Part shown: in pieces, positions 1 to 10,900 of the stretch | Numbering within the stretch: the first letter of the stretch is position 1 | How the letters are laid out: each line of letters opens with the position of its first letter | Source of the DNA: a virus | DNA length: 25,739 nt | Virus record (IMG/VR): IMGVR_UViG_3300031841_000555 | Span: 1-25,739 of that record | Strand: one strand, 5' to 3' | The notes under the pieces: generated by a model | Databases searched by the model: none | What the model was told of the DNA's origin: nothing | What the model saw: only the letters and a program-made list of their open reading frames with translations | Position numbers and translations under genes: made by a program

Positions 1-1
1 C

Positions 2-3000
2 CCTCTTGGTGTTGTTACCTACGCAAAGAACCTGAGCAAAAAAGGTTTGACCGTAGCTAATACACAAGGGCTCACCCAAGAAGACCTTGATGCTATTGCA
101 GAGCTGTCTAGCGAAATAGCTAGTGATAAAATAAGATACGGTCAGGTAGTTGCACTGCACAAAGACTCAAACGGGAAGTGGAAATACAGCGTACTACAGA
201 CTGCAAAACTTACTGAAGCAGAGCAAGAAGAAGCATTTAATCTGTTACTTGACTCTTCTCCGGAATCTTACCAGAAGCTGGTCGATGGGGTTGGTTTGAA
301 TACACTAAGCCCAGCAGAAGTTGGGGAAGTATCTGCTACATATCTGCAAGTAGAAAAAGACTACATGCGGAATGCAGACAAAAGAATGATAAGGTTTGCA
401 GTTCCTACACGCTCAGTAAAATCTGAGATGGCAAGAGCTGACTTAGAGAATGGGATGTTTGTAGTTGCATTAGACAACCGGACACTTACAAATCTTGCAG
501 ACCCAAGCACAGCAGAGGCTACGGCTAAAGCAATACTTAACGGTAAGAAAGGAACGACAGAAGCTGGGATACTTGGCAACCTTGTACAGAAGCTTGTTGA
601 AAACGAAGATGGTTTTGTAAACCCAGAGGGCAGGGGTTTCCAAATCGTGAAAGAAGACATGACTAAAGAGGAGGCTCTTACCTTTATAATGTCGTTGCCA
701 GATGCTGTAAAAAGAACCTTAAAGAATAAGAGAAAGCAGGTAGACATTAACAGGCTTAATGCAGACCCATCGTACTATAATACTCTTGTAGAAGAGACAA
801 GAGAAGACCCACTCCCACTACAAACAATCTTTGGGCACCGTGGTGTTATTATGACTGACATTGTTCTGCATAATGGCTCTATGTACAATGGTATTGGTCT
901 TGAGTTTGACTTGTCCCAGCTTAAGATTGGGAACAAAAAACCAAAGGCAGACAACATAAAAGTATCTCGTCCTATATCAACAGCAGAATCTAACGATGCA
1001 CAAGCACTGTTTGATGAAGCAAAAAAAGCTCGAGAAGAAGCTCAAGCACAAGCTCAAGCACAACAAGTAGGACCAGAAGAAGCAGGGGAACAGATACCAG
1101 GAATAGCATACGATCCTAATGAAATTACTGATGAGGCTATAGAAGAAGCAGAAAAAGCAACAAAGGAGCGGCTTAAAGCCATACTTGCTGCAAAGCGCAA
1201 GAAAAAAGGCCAACAGGAAACAGGGACGGAAGCGCATCCAGATGAAGGCAAGCTGGATAATATGGACTTAGATGATGACGCATTTGCAGATGCTGCAACT
1301 AGACTGTCTGCTAATAAAGGTAAGCGCCTGAATAAAGCTCAAGCCATTGCTTGGTTGAAGCAGCGAAACATCCCAGTAGAGTTCTATGAAATTGCAAAAC
1401 AGGTAGGTAGTAAAGTTGCACACGGATACATGAAGAATGCAACTGTGTACCTGTGGAACAACGCAGAGGTTGGAACTGAATACCACGAAGCATTCCACTA
1501 TGTATTCCGCACGTCTTTGAGTGATAAGCAAAGAGAGGGATTGTACAAAGAAGCTAGAAAGAGATTTGATCTTCCCAATGCTACAGAGCTTGAGCTTGAA
1601 GAGAGAATGGCAGAGGATTTCCGGGACTACGTATTTACTGCACAAGAAACTGGGAAGACCCTTCCTGGGAAGATCCGTAAGTTCTTTAGCGATCTGTGGA
1701 ACTTCATTAAAGCTCTGTTTGTAAACCCCGTAGGTGTAGAGCAATTCTATTCTTTGATCGAATCAAACAAGGTTCCAAAGAAATATGAAAGAAGTGCTGA
1801 GAAGTTTGAAACCAAGGGCGAGGTATACAGATTGGTGAGTGACTTGGGGAATGACTATGAGATGCAACAACAAGTCCTTGACATTATCTCTATGCAATTT
1901 GTTGACACATACAACGAAAGCAATCAAATGTTGCAGGGAATGTCTCAGCTAGAGGGCACAGGAAAAAACAACAAGGTTCTTGCAGCTGCACTCCTTGGAA
2001 CAACAGAACAAGACAAAGGAATTATTGCAGATTGGTTCTTGCAGCACTCTTTCGCAACAGAGACTGATGACTACATGAGTGACGAGGCGATGAATGCAAT
2101 TAAAAATGCAAAGAGCTCAGAGGAAATAAAGAATGCTGTAAAGAAATATAAGCTTCAACGAAAGCCTCCGGTGCAGGCACTTTTCGCTAGTGAACTTCCT
2201 GCTACTGTATTTAATAAACAGGAGAAGACCCAGCGCCAGACGGCCATTGTTTTCTACAATGTATGGAAAAACTGGTTTGACGTTACAGATGAACTAGGTA
2301 ACATTGAAAAATACGGATGGAGAGATGCGGCAGCTGCAGACCTTCTTAAGTATGGGTTCACTATTCAGACTAGAGTTGCTACACGTACTGCACTAGAGCA
2401 AGAAGAAGAGGGATCTCCTGAACAGGAAGAGGTGAACTTCGACAAGATCTATGATATCTCCCACTTCGAACAAAACCCACTTAAGGTGGCATCTAAAGAA
2501 GTGAGAAACCTGCTGTCTAGAATCGTGGACACAACACCTAACGTATTCGGGATACCTACTTATATAGACGTTGACACTACCCTTAGAAAAACAATTGCAG
2601 TCACTGCGGGCGCTAAAGGGTATTCAGAAATACTGGGTAGAATCCAGGAGGCTGCTCGAATAGAAGAGATAGAAGCAAAAAAGACGGACAGAAAACGTCT
2701 GATACTTGGCCCACTTAGAGACTATCTTAATGAGACTCCTACAGCGCAAGAGGTTGCGGCACTTACCCGCTTCTTAACTAAGACGTACTCAGAGCTTAGA
2801 ATTGTACAAGAAAATCAGATCGAGACTACCGATGGTGAAGAAGAGATGTCTGTACAAACTATCAACTCTGACAGAAAGAGTGCAGTTATTAACTGGCAAG
2901 ACAGTTGGAAGAACGATGGACTTCAAACGCTTTCAGTCCCAAGACCCGGAGCAGTATTTACAGAGACTGAAGACGGAGGCATTGACTTCAACAACAACAT

Positions 3001-6000
3001 AACTGAGGGTCAAAATAGAATAGACCTGCTTAAAGAAGCATTCCTCAAGTACGATAGAGAGAACACAATTGAAGGTAAAGCTACACAGCTAGGTAAAATA
3101 ATGTGGAACCTTTCTTTGGGTATGGGCACTACTGAGCAAGAGGCCACAGATCGCCTGATGTCTTACGTGATAAAGAATACTACTGTAGACAACAATGAAA
3201 TATCCAAGGTATTTAAGAAAGTAATTTACTTAGCTAGCCAAGCAGTAGACTTTAAGGTAGAGGGCGGAAGAGTAAAAGACGTGATGCTTAAGAAGGGCAA
3301 GGTTAGAAACTTCTTTGTATCAGAGGGATCTACAGTAAAGGAGCTTGCTAATATTGCTGCAGAATACAGTGTTCCAGTTGCAATAGCATATGTAAACGGG
3401 AAGGGAAAGACTATCTACCCATACAACCTCCCTACACCATTTACTGATTTGATAGCAGACCTCAAACAAAATGCAGCTTCAAAGAAGTATGCATTCTTGC
3501 AAGGAGATGAGTCTTTTACAGCAATGAACACTGAGCACAAGGCAATGCTCATGACCTTGATTGCAAATCCAGAATTTGAAATATCCAGCTGGGCACTTGA
3601 TACTATCAACAATGAAGCATCAGATGACCCTAACATAGAGTACAAGAAAATGTCTGAACGAGACTCTCTGATACTCAAACTCAATATGTTTGTCAATCAG
3701 GGGTCAGCTATAAAGTATGGATGGATACCTGTCTCAACTCAGGAAACTAGAGGCAGATTAGACTTTGTTAAGTTCCCCAAAATAGAGGAAAATAACTACG
3801 AGGCTGTAGAAGCAGCAGGCTTGCAACGAAAAAGCTTTAGTGAAAGACTTAAAAGTGTTGTTATACGTGACTTGGTTCGACTTAGCAATAACCCACGTGT
3901 AGCTGAAAACTACAACGACGGCTTCCACCTAACGGGCATAGTCGATACTAAACTAGATAGTGGCCTTTTGATGTCTCAAACTGTAAAGAACTATCTACAA
4001 AACCCAAAGGGTAAAGACTATCAGGACTTCAATAAGGAGCTTGACAGACAGATAAAAGAATACATAAACACTGTATTCAAACGAAATAGAGAGAACCTCC
4101 GCAACGAGCTATTGCGATACAACATCATACGATTGGTTGAAGGCAAGCCAGAGTTCTTGAAGATGTCCAAGCTTGACTCGTCGGTTCAGAAATATGGGGG
4201 AGTAAATAGATTCCTTAATAACTATATGATGACAGACCTGCTAGCTCGCATTGAGATGGCAGAGATGTTACGTGGGGGCGTTGTACAATTTAAGGACTTA
4301 ACCAAGTTCTACAAAAGAATGGGCCTTATACAAACTCCCGGAGATAAGCTTATGCAGAAGGGGGAGTATGAAGGTGATCCAAATTACGGAATGGCACCAA
4401 CAATTGTAGAAGCCTCTATAGGTAGAATACAAAACCAAGAGCCTTTCCATAATAAAGCAGCAGATAATCTTCGAGATCTTAGTTTGAGGCCTCACTATGA
4501 GGAAACTATGTCCCCAGAAATGGCATTTGATAAAGCAGAGAACATAGCTAAGCAGTACAGAAACGATTTTGGGGATCATACAGATGCACAAGCGTTTGCT
4601 TCAGACCTGTTCTATAGAATGTACAAGCAGGGTAAAGGAGAATGGACCTCAGAGGATGATGTGTGGTTTGATGAATATTTGCAAGGAGGAGAATGGAAAG
4701 GGGATAAATACATAGAGCCCATAAAACCGTTTGTAAACAATCAGGTTATGGAGAATGGGGCGTCCATATCTGATATGCAAAAGAATGCACTCTTGGTTGT
4801 TACGCGACAACTAGCAGAAATGAACACAGTTCTGGCTGCTATGTATCGTAGAATGAATAGGCCTGGGGAAAACATACACATAATAAATACAGAGTCTGCA
4901 AAGAAGGGTGCACAAGGTCAGATGTTTGCTGTAAATCAAGAACTTCAAGAGAACATGTTTGAGGGACTTGAGGGAACAGAAATGAGCACAGATGGTTTGT
5001 ACATACCACAAACTATAAGTGACAAAAGAGCTGAGACAGCTAAGATGAATCGTCAGATTCGTAAGGTGCTCCCAACTATGGTTAAGGCAGATGGGGAGTA
5101 TGATGTAAAAGGAGCAAAGTCCCCAATGTCAGGAAAAGAGGTTAGTGATAGATATCAAACCTTGCACGAAGAAATACTTGACCTGCAAGCAAAGAAGCTT
5201 TTCAAAGAGCTTGGGTGGGACGAGCTGAAAAAGAATCCAGGCAGCAAAGAAGCACGACTTAAATTCCTGCAGAGAGTGAAGAGCGTTATTATGAATAACG
5301 CAATGAAGAATAACAAGCTTGACTCTAACTTAGATAAACAACTTAGGATCGTAGAGGACATGGTAAATAACACCGTGGACTTTAATGTCCCAACATATAT
5401 GCCTGTTTATCAACGACAGTTGCAGAACCAAATCTTCTCCCTGTTTAGATCCAATGTGTACCAGGTTAAGCTCCCAGGGCGTGATCTTGTACAAGCTAAC
5501 GCTGGAGGTAAGTGGAAGATTGGGGATGAGATAAGAGAACTTCGACACCTACATATAGATGAAAATGGGAATACAGTAGCGGCAGAGATAATGATATCTG
5601 AAGACTTGGCAGAGATGCATGGTATAAAGGTTGGGGATCGCGTTATAATGTACCGTATCCCAAACCAAGACTACTCTTCAGCAGTCCCATCTCAAATTGC
5701 TGGTATCCTCCCTCGAGGATATTCAAAAACAGTTATGGTGGCCGGTGGTATCACAATTCAAACAGGATCTGACTTCGATGTTGATAAACTATTTAACCTG
5801 TTTGAGAACAAGAACCCCAAGAATAAACTGGATAGGTTAAAGAATGAGCTGTTTAATATCTCCTATTCTATATTAATGAATAAGGAGACAGCTCCATACT
5901 TGTTTGCCCCACTTACTCAGGACACATTAAACAACCTGGCCGACAATCCTGCAATTGCAAGGGAAGAAGTCAGAAAGTTTGATGACCCACTTGTAGAAAT

Positions 6001-7972
6001 CAAGATGGAGTCTAACTATAAGAGTGCCGCAACACTTGTGGGTGGGTATGCTAATGCCATTGCAGGTATGAGTATTGCTAATGTTGCATCTCAGTTTGAG
6101 AATGAGGAGTACGTACAGGATGGTATAGCTGTAAATGCATCTAAGAAATTCATATTGAACGGCACACCGCTTGGCTTTATATCTACTAAGTCAGACCTAA
6201 CAGAAGAAAGAAACATTGCGGGAATTGTAGAAAGACTTTCTGCAGCGTTGGATGCTGGTAGTAAATTAATCCATAGTACGCTTAATGATAATGACATTAC
6301 CCTCAATGCTACAGTATACCTTAAGAGTATAGGATTTAGGGACCGGGATGTAGTGGCATTAATGACTACCCCGCTTGTTAGGGAGTTTGTTGAAAGTAAA
6401 AGAGACAACAGAAACAAGAGTAACCAGAAAGTATTCCAAGAGTTAGGGATTGGGAGAAAGACCTACAATAAAATTGCAGCGTTTGACAGCAGCATAATGC
6501 CCCCAGCCTTAAATACTGAGGAACTTGAAAGAGTTTCTAGAGAGGGGGATACAAAAGATCCGGTTGCAAAAGAAGCATTGTACGCATTTGCGCATGCACT
6601 TGTAGCAGGTAACAGCTTGTCAGACTTCTACAGAGTCATTGCTGCAGATAACCTAGATGGAATGGGGGACCTTGCTGAGATTGAGGCATACCTGGATGTG
6701 CTAGATAACTACAAGAGAAGTGGTAATAGAAACATCGTTGGTTACTCAGAGGTGGAGAAGATACTTAAGGGGGATGCATATAGAATTAGTAGGGCCTTCT
6801 TCAATATCATAGATGAGTCTATGCAGATATCATCGGAGCTGTTTATGAGCGGGACGAAAGGAGTTAGGGAGTTTAAGCAGTTGCTGAAGGATGTCACCGG
6901 AAAGCAAACTATGACTGCTGCGGAGCACAGATTCGTAGACAGAGCATTGTTCTACCACATCTTTACTAAGGAGGGTTCTCCGATAGGATCATTGATGCAG
7001 AAGTCTGTAGTAAAGTCGATGCTTCTTGATCCCAAAAACAACTTGTATAAACAAGTGAAAGACTTGATCGAGGAGATTCCAGAATTGAGAAGCAACTCTA
7101 TGATTGCCTCTATTAAAGAGGGACCTAAATACAATGACCCTACTACAAGAGTATTTGGGATAAGCATAGAGAACACGGAGAAAATGTCACTCAGAGCAAG
7201 AGAGACCCAGCGTCAGTCGTTTGGAGATCTATTGTACAGACCGGAGAAATACACTAGTGACCCACAAGAACAGAAGAAGATTCGTAATATGGGTAAGAGG
7301 CTGGTGCTGAACTCAATCGTAACAACTGGACTTGCACCTTCTTATGGTACATACTACGACGCCATCCCAATAGAGTTCTTTATGGAGATAGCTGACGAGA
7401 ATGGGAAGACCTTGATGCAGTACCTGCGAGAAGAATTCCAAAATGTCAAGAATGACGAGAGATACTTTGACGATTTCATGTTCAGCTTTATGCAGAACTA
7501 CGGTGCTGCTACTGTAGCAGATACACCACTTGTTGGACGAATGCCACGTTCATATGTACAGCGTGGTGAGGGACTGTACGGATTGCCTGCATCAGTAGAA
7601 ATAGATGGGCGTCCGGCGCGATATGTAACAAGAGCTAATTACAGCAAGGGTGTAGATAAGATATCAGTGTATGAGTATAACAACACAGATGAGATGTATC
7701 ACCCGATACAGAGCATGAGTATAACTAATAAGATTATCGAGCTCAACCTCAGAGACAGCAATGGGGATATTGTAACTAGCAGTTTCTTTGCTGAAAGTCA
7801 AGGAGAAAGAAAAGTAAGGATAGCCGGTAAGGGCAGAGGAAAAGATAAAGTTGTAGATTTACATTCTAGAGCTGGAATTACAAAGACTATGTCTGATCCT
7901 ATGACTATGAACGAGGAGTTCAGAAGAATCAGAACTACAGACAGCTCTTCAGATATATCACATGTTTGCTAA
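2..7972 (+). CDS. Giant virion RNA polymerase-type protein with zincin domain (5' end cut off)
   Basis: The reading frame is open from base 2, so the true start lies left of the window; the TTG at 47 is probably not the start. About 2,655 residues are visible. Bases 1484-1498 encode HEAFH, a HEXXH zinc-metallopeptidase motif. A Glu-rich LEERMAEDF segment near 1595-1621 could supply the third ligand, as in gluzincins. A charged, Gln/Ala-rich linker (about 1000-1300) precedes it. The polymerase core includes KLPGRDLVQ at 5468-5494, YRIPNQDYSS at 5651-5680 and DFDVD at 5771-5785. The last two resemble the beta'-subunit NRxPTLHR...NADFDGD arrangement, whose aspartates hold catalytic magnesium. 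Known crAss-like phages carry a packaged single-chain polymerase of the RNAi-polymerase/double-psi-barrel class with a DFDxD motif, probably transcribing early genes after injection. The polymerase call is strong; the peptidase activity is inferred. Confidence 0.88.
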   Translation, partial: PLGVVTYAKNLSKKGLTVANTQGLTQEDLDAIAELSSEIASDKIRYGQVVALHKDSNGKWKYSVLQTAKLTEAEQEEAFNLLLDSSPESYQKLVDGVGLNTLSPAEVGEVSATYLQVEKDYMRNADKRMIRFAVPTRSVKSEMARADLENGMFVVALDNRTLTNLADPSTAEATAKAILNGKKGTTEAGILGNLVQKLVENEDGFVNPEGRGFQIVKEDMTKEEALTFIMSLPDAVKRTLKNKRKQVDINRLNADPSYYNTLVEETREDPLPLQTIFGHRGVIMTDIVLHNGSMYNGIGLEFDLSQLKIGNKKPKADNIKVSRPISTAESNDAQALFDEAKKAREEAQAQAQAQQVGPEEAGEQIPGIAYDPNEITDEAIEEAEKATKERLKAILAAKRKKKGQQETGTEAHPDEGKLDNMDLDDDAFADAATRLSANKGKRLNKAQAIAWLKQRNIPVEFYEIAKQVGSKVAHGYMKNATVYLWNNAEVGTEYHEAFHYVFRTSLSDKQREGLYKEARKRFDLPNATELELEERMAEDFRDYVFTAQETGKTLPGKIRKFFSDLWNFIKALFVNPVGVEQFYSLIESNKVPKKYERSAEKFETKGEVYRLVSDLGNDYEMQQQVLDIISMQFVDTYNESNQMLQGMSQLEGTGKNNKVLAAALLGTTEQDKGIIADWFLQHSFATETDDYMSDEAMNAIKNAKSSEEIKNAVKKYKLQRKPPVQALFASELPATVFNKQEKTQRQTAIVFYNVWKNWFDVTDELGNIEKYGWRDAAAADLLKYGFTIQTRVATRTALEQEEEGSPEQEEVNFDKIYDISHFEQNPLKVASKEVRNLLSRIVDTTPNVFGIPTYIDVDTTLRKTIAVTAGAKGYSEILGRIQEAARIEEIEAKKTDRKRLILGPLRDYLNETPTAQEVAALTRFLTKTYSELRIVQENQIETTDGEEEMSVQTINSDRKSAVINWQDSWKNDGLQTLSVPRPGAVFTETEDGGIDFNNNITEGQNRIDLLKEAFLKYDRENTIEGKATQLGKIMWNLSLGMGTTEQEATDRLMSYVIKNTTVDNNEISKVFKKVIYLASQAVDFKVEGGRVKDVMLKKGKVRNFFVSEGSTVKELANIAAEYSVPVAIAYVNGKGKTIYPYNLPTPFTDLIADLKQNAASKKYAFLQGDESFTAMNTEHKAMLMTLIANPEFEISSWALDTINNEASDDPNIEYKKMSERDSLILKLNMFVNQGSAIKYGWIPVSTQETRGRLDFVKFPKIEENNYEAVEAAGLQRKSFSERLKSVVIRDLVRLSNNPRVAENYNDGFHLTGIVDTKLDSGLLMSQTVKNYLQNPKGKDYQDFNKELDRQIKEYINTVFKRNRENLRNELLRYNIIRLVEGKPEFLKMSKLDSSVQKYGGVNRFLNNYMMTDLLARIEMAEMLRGGVVQFKDLTKFYKRMGLIQTPGDKLMQKGEYEGDPNYGMAPTIVEASIGRIQNQEPFHNKAADNLRDLSLRPHYEETMSPEMAFDKAENIAKQYRNDFGDHTDAQAFASDLFYRMYKQGKGEWTSEDDVWFDEYLQGGEWKGDKYIEPIKPFVNNQVMENGASISDMQKNALLVVTRQLAEMNTVLAAMYRRMNRPGENIHIINTESAKKGAQGQMFAVNQELQENMFEGLEGTEMSTDGLYIPQTISDKRAETAKMNRQIRKVLPTMVKADGEYDVKGAKSPMSGKEVSDRYQTLHEEILDLQAKKLFKELGWDELKKNPGSKEARLKFLQRVKSVIMNNAMKNNKLDSNLDKQLRIVEDMVNNTVDFNVPTYMPVYQRQLQNQIFSLFRSNVYQVKLPGRDLVQANAGGKWKIGDEIRELRHLHIDENGNTVAAEIMISEDLAEMHGIKVGDRVIMYRIPNQDYSSAVPSQIAGILPRGYSKTVMVAGGITIQTGSDFDVDKLFNLFENKNPKNKLDRLKNELFNISYSILMNKETAPYLFAPLTQDTLNNLADNPAIAREEVRKFDDPLVEIKMESNYKSAATLVGGYANAIAGMSIANVASQFENEEYVQDGIAVNASKKFILNGTPLGFISTKSDLTEERNIAGIVERLSAALDAGSKLIHSTLNDNDITLNATVYLKSIGFRDRDVVALMTTPLVREFVESKRDNRNKSNQKVFQELGIGRKTYNKIAAFDSSIMPPALNTEELERVSREGDTKDPVAKEALYAFAHALVAGNSLSDFYRVIAADNLDGMGDLAEIEAYLDVLDNYKRSGNRNIVGYSEVEKILKGDAYRISRAFFNIIDESMQISSELFMSGTKGVREFKQLLKDVTGKQTMTAAEHRFVDRALFYHIFTKEGSPIGSLMQKSVVKSMLLDPKNNLYKQVKDLIEEIPELRSNSMIASIKEGPKYNDPTTRVFGISIENTEKMSLRARETQRQSFGDLLYRPEKYTSDPQEQKKIRNMGKRLVLNSIVTTGLAPSYGTYYDAIPIEFFMEIADENGKTLMQYLREEFQNVKNDERYFDDFMFSFMQNYGAATVADTPLVGRMPRSYVQRGEGLYGLPASVEIDGRPARYVTRANYSKGVDKISVYEYNNTDEMYHPIQSMSITNKIIELNLRDSNGDIVTSSFFAESQGERKVRIAGKGRGKDKVVDLHSRAGITKTMSDPMTMNEEFRRIRTTDSSSDISHVC
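1038..1061 (+). repeat. Two-copy 12-bp tandem repeat in a Gln/Ala linker
   Basis: The unit AAGCTCAAGCAC occurs twice back to back and encodes an alternating Ala-Gln run inside the giant protein. It sits in a low-complexity, charged stretch between an N-terminal region and the HEAFH domain, so it probably marks a flexible inter-domain linker. The two copies are identical, so slippage could change their number between relatives. Confidence 0.75.
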
Positions 7973-7983
7973 ATAAATAATAA

Positions 7984-10900
7984 ATGAGTTGCAGATTTAA
8001 AGTCGGGGGTATAGATAACCCATTGCTTTCAGACGTTATGTTCTACGTAGAGGATACTGCTGCAGAAGCAAGAGATCCATACAAGATAAAGCAAATGCTG
8101 GACGGTAAGATAGCCGTCTTAGATGGGGATACTCTCTACTTGCGAGACGATGTAATGGATGCAAGAAAAGAAATAGGTTACATCAACGCAGCAGCCCAAG
8201 ACTTTTTTGGGGCATACACAAATCTGATTACTGAGACTCGAGAGGGGAAGAACGTAAGGCTAGACGTAGATCCTGAAGTATTGGAGGTTATGTTTAGAAA
8301 TCCTGCGGTGCAGTTTACTATGTCTGAAGACACAGACATTGAAGCTGAAGGTGAAGATCTGACGCAAGACCCACTAGTAAACGAGGTATTCGATGTACAA
8401 GAGAAGGTAGACAATACAACAGAGAGGCTCCTAACAAATGTGCAGCTTCAGATAGGGAGACTCGAGCGCTTAGAGCAAAAGGAAATGACTAAGCAAAGAC
8501 TGCGAGAACTAGAACTGTTGAGGAGAAACCTGAAGAAGATAAAGAAGGGACAGGAGAAGCTATCTGACTATGCTGAATACATAGACTACGTCTTCGCACT
8601 AGCACAGAGAGCTGAGAAGTTGTACGACAGAATACAACAAGAGTATGCGATTAGCTACAAAACAATGCCCAACGAGGATAAAGCTAACATACTTAAAAAC
8701 ATCTCAGACCTGCAGCAGACTATACAAGCATTCTACAATAAGGACAAAAAGAAGTCTGCTCTTACTATTCTCAACGAGAAACTAGATACTCTAGAGGATA
8801 CTGAAGGGATAAAGGATGACCTGATGCAAGATGTAAGAGCTACCATAAAAAGAATGGATGCCCTGGATGATAAGTACCTAGCTGTAGCTATCCCAATACA
8901 GGCAAGACTGCTGATGTCATTTGCCCCTATAGGTATTAATCAAAAGATAGACGCAGACATAGAGTTTCTGGAAAAGGCACTGGAGGAAAATAATCTTAGT
9001 GTCCCATTCCGGGGGCTGGAGAGAAACAATAAGCAATATGAAGCTATAGCCTTGGAGCGTAACCTTCGATCCGGGTACGGGTTACTTGATAGCGCCCAAG
9101 TAAAACAGGATAGGCAACGACGTTTGATACAACTAAATATCAATCAGCTTAAAGAAAAACGTATTGGGCCAAAGCGTATCATAAAAGAGTTACGGGAGAC
9201 ACACCAGGATGCATCTGGGTTCTCACTTTACACAGATCCTTTGGTTTACAGCTCAGATGTAACACTCAGTTTGTTTTCAAGTGCAATCAAAACAGGACTG
9301 CTTGAAGGTCACAGAAATACCATAGACACTAAGTTTAAACTGCGTGATGCTTTCTACAAGTTTAGAGATGCAAGCACTGCATCAGAAAGAAACCCAGCAG
9401 AAATGTTCAAGGATATGTTGGAGGTAGTTCCTGTGTATCGTAAAAACAAGAAGACAAAAAAGGTAGAGAAGACTAATATCCTGAGCATTGTACAGCCCTT
9501 TGATATAGCTAGCTATAACGAAAAGCAGAACGCAATGTTTGAACGTGCAAAAAAAGAATACGGCTACCCGGAGGATAACTCAGAGCTTGATGACTTCTTT
9601 GCGAGTAAAGAGGGGAGACTCTACAACCAAACGGTTGCGGAGTGGTATTCAAAGAATGGAAGACCGATAGACGGAGCGCAGGACATAATTGATGACATGC
9701 TTAATAAGCGAGATAAGATACTACTCGCACGAAATAAAGCATACAAAGAGGGGAGGGACTTTGAAGCAAGAGAGTTGTCTTACCAATACAATGCACTGGA
9801 CCTTGAGATAAAGAAAGTATACCGACGAGGAAAAGGGGGATGGGTAATTACAGGTAGCCTAACACAACCTAATGATAGCTACATTAACCCTAAGTTTACT
9901 AACATGCCGGCAGCAACAAGAGAGTTTTACGACGTGTTTATGGAGGTGTACAAAGAGCACCAAGCTAAACTTGGGAGACGACCTATGGTTCAGAACTCTT
10001 GGGACAATTTTTCTTACATGGCCCCTGCTATATTGAAGGATGCTATAGACTCTTTTAAAGAGAAGAAGTTTAGAGAGGGCACCGAAAACTTTATTGGTGA
10101 TGTGTTTACACAAAATGAAACAGATACAGAGTTTGGGGAACTCATTGATGCAAATGGGGAGAAGCTAAGAGTAATCCCTAAATACTTTACTAATACAGTA
10201 GATGAGTCTAAGATCTCTAGAGACATAGTAAACAGCCTAGTCAAATTTGTTGACATGGCTAACCGCTATGAAGCCACAGCTAAGATGACCGGGGTAGTTA
10301 ATGTAATGCATGATGCTATTAAAAACCGTGACGTATACGAACTATCTGCCACGGGTGTCCCAATACTAGATAAAACTGCACAACGTTTTGGATTTGAAAT
10401 AGAAAAAGAAGGGAAGGGAAAAGACAGCCGAGACTTTCAACATCTTAAAAGTTTTATAGATAATGTAATCTATGGGGAGAGTATGCAGAAGCAGGAGCAA
10501 GATAGAATCTTGGGACTCTCAAAGACAAAGCTTTACGGTAAGGCTTCAGCGCTTACTGCGTTATCAAGACTTGGATTTAATGGGCTGCAGGCTACTAACC
10601 AGTTGATAATAGACTCCATATCAAATGGATCTGAAGGCTGGGCAAGACAGTTCTACAGCAAAGAAAGTCACTTCAGGGCACAGACAATAGTTAACCTCAG
10701 TCTTTCTGATCTTGGGACAAGTGTAGGCGAAGCAATCTCACCTAAGTTTGTTAAACAAAGTAAGCTAAATCAAATGGCTGAAATGTTTGATGTCTTCCAA
10801 GAGATGGGAAGACAAGAAAATGTTACCGGAAGTGCAGTAAGAAAAGCAACTAACCTAAACTCTGCGTTTATTTTGCAAAGAATCCCGGAGTGGCAAACAA

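Noticed and set aside
361-1493. Minus-strand reading frames at 361-747, 977-1237, 1054-1251 and 1268-1744
   Set aside because: They are antisense to the long, continuous polymerase frame. Several are Cys/Phe/Ser-rich, as expected of antisense translations of Ala/Gln/Lys/Glu coding sequence.
7973-7983. Possible promoter or terminator between the two giant genes
   Set aside because: Only 11 A/T bases separate them, with no hairpin, so it is best read as a short intergenic spacer within one transcript.
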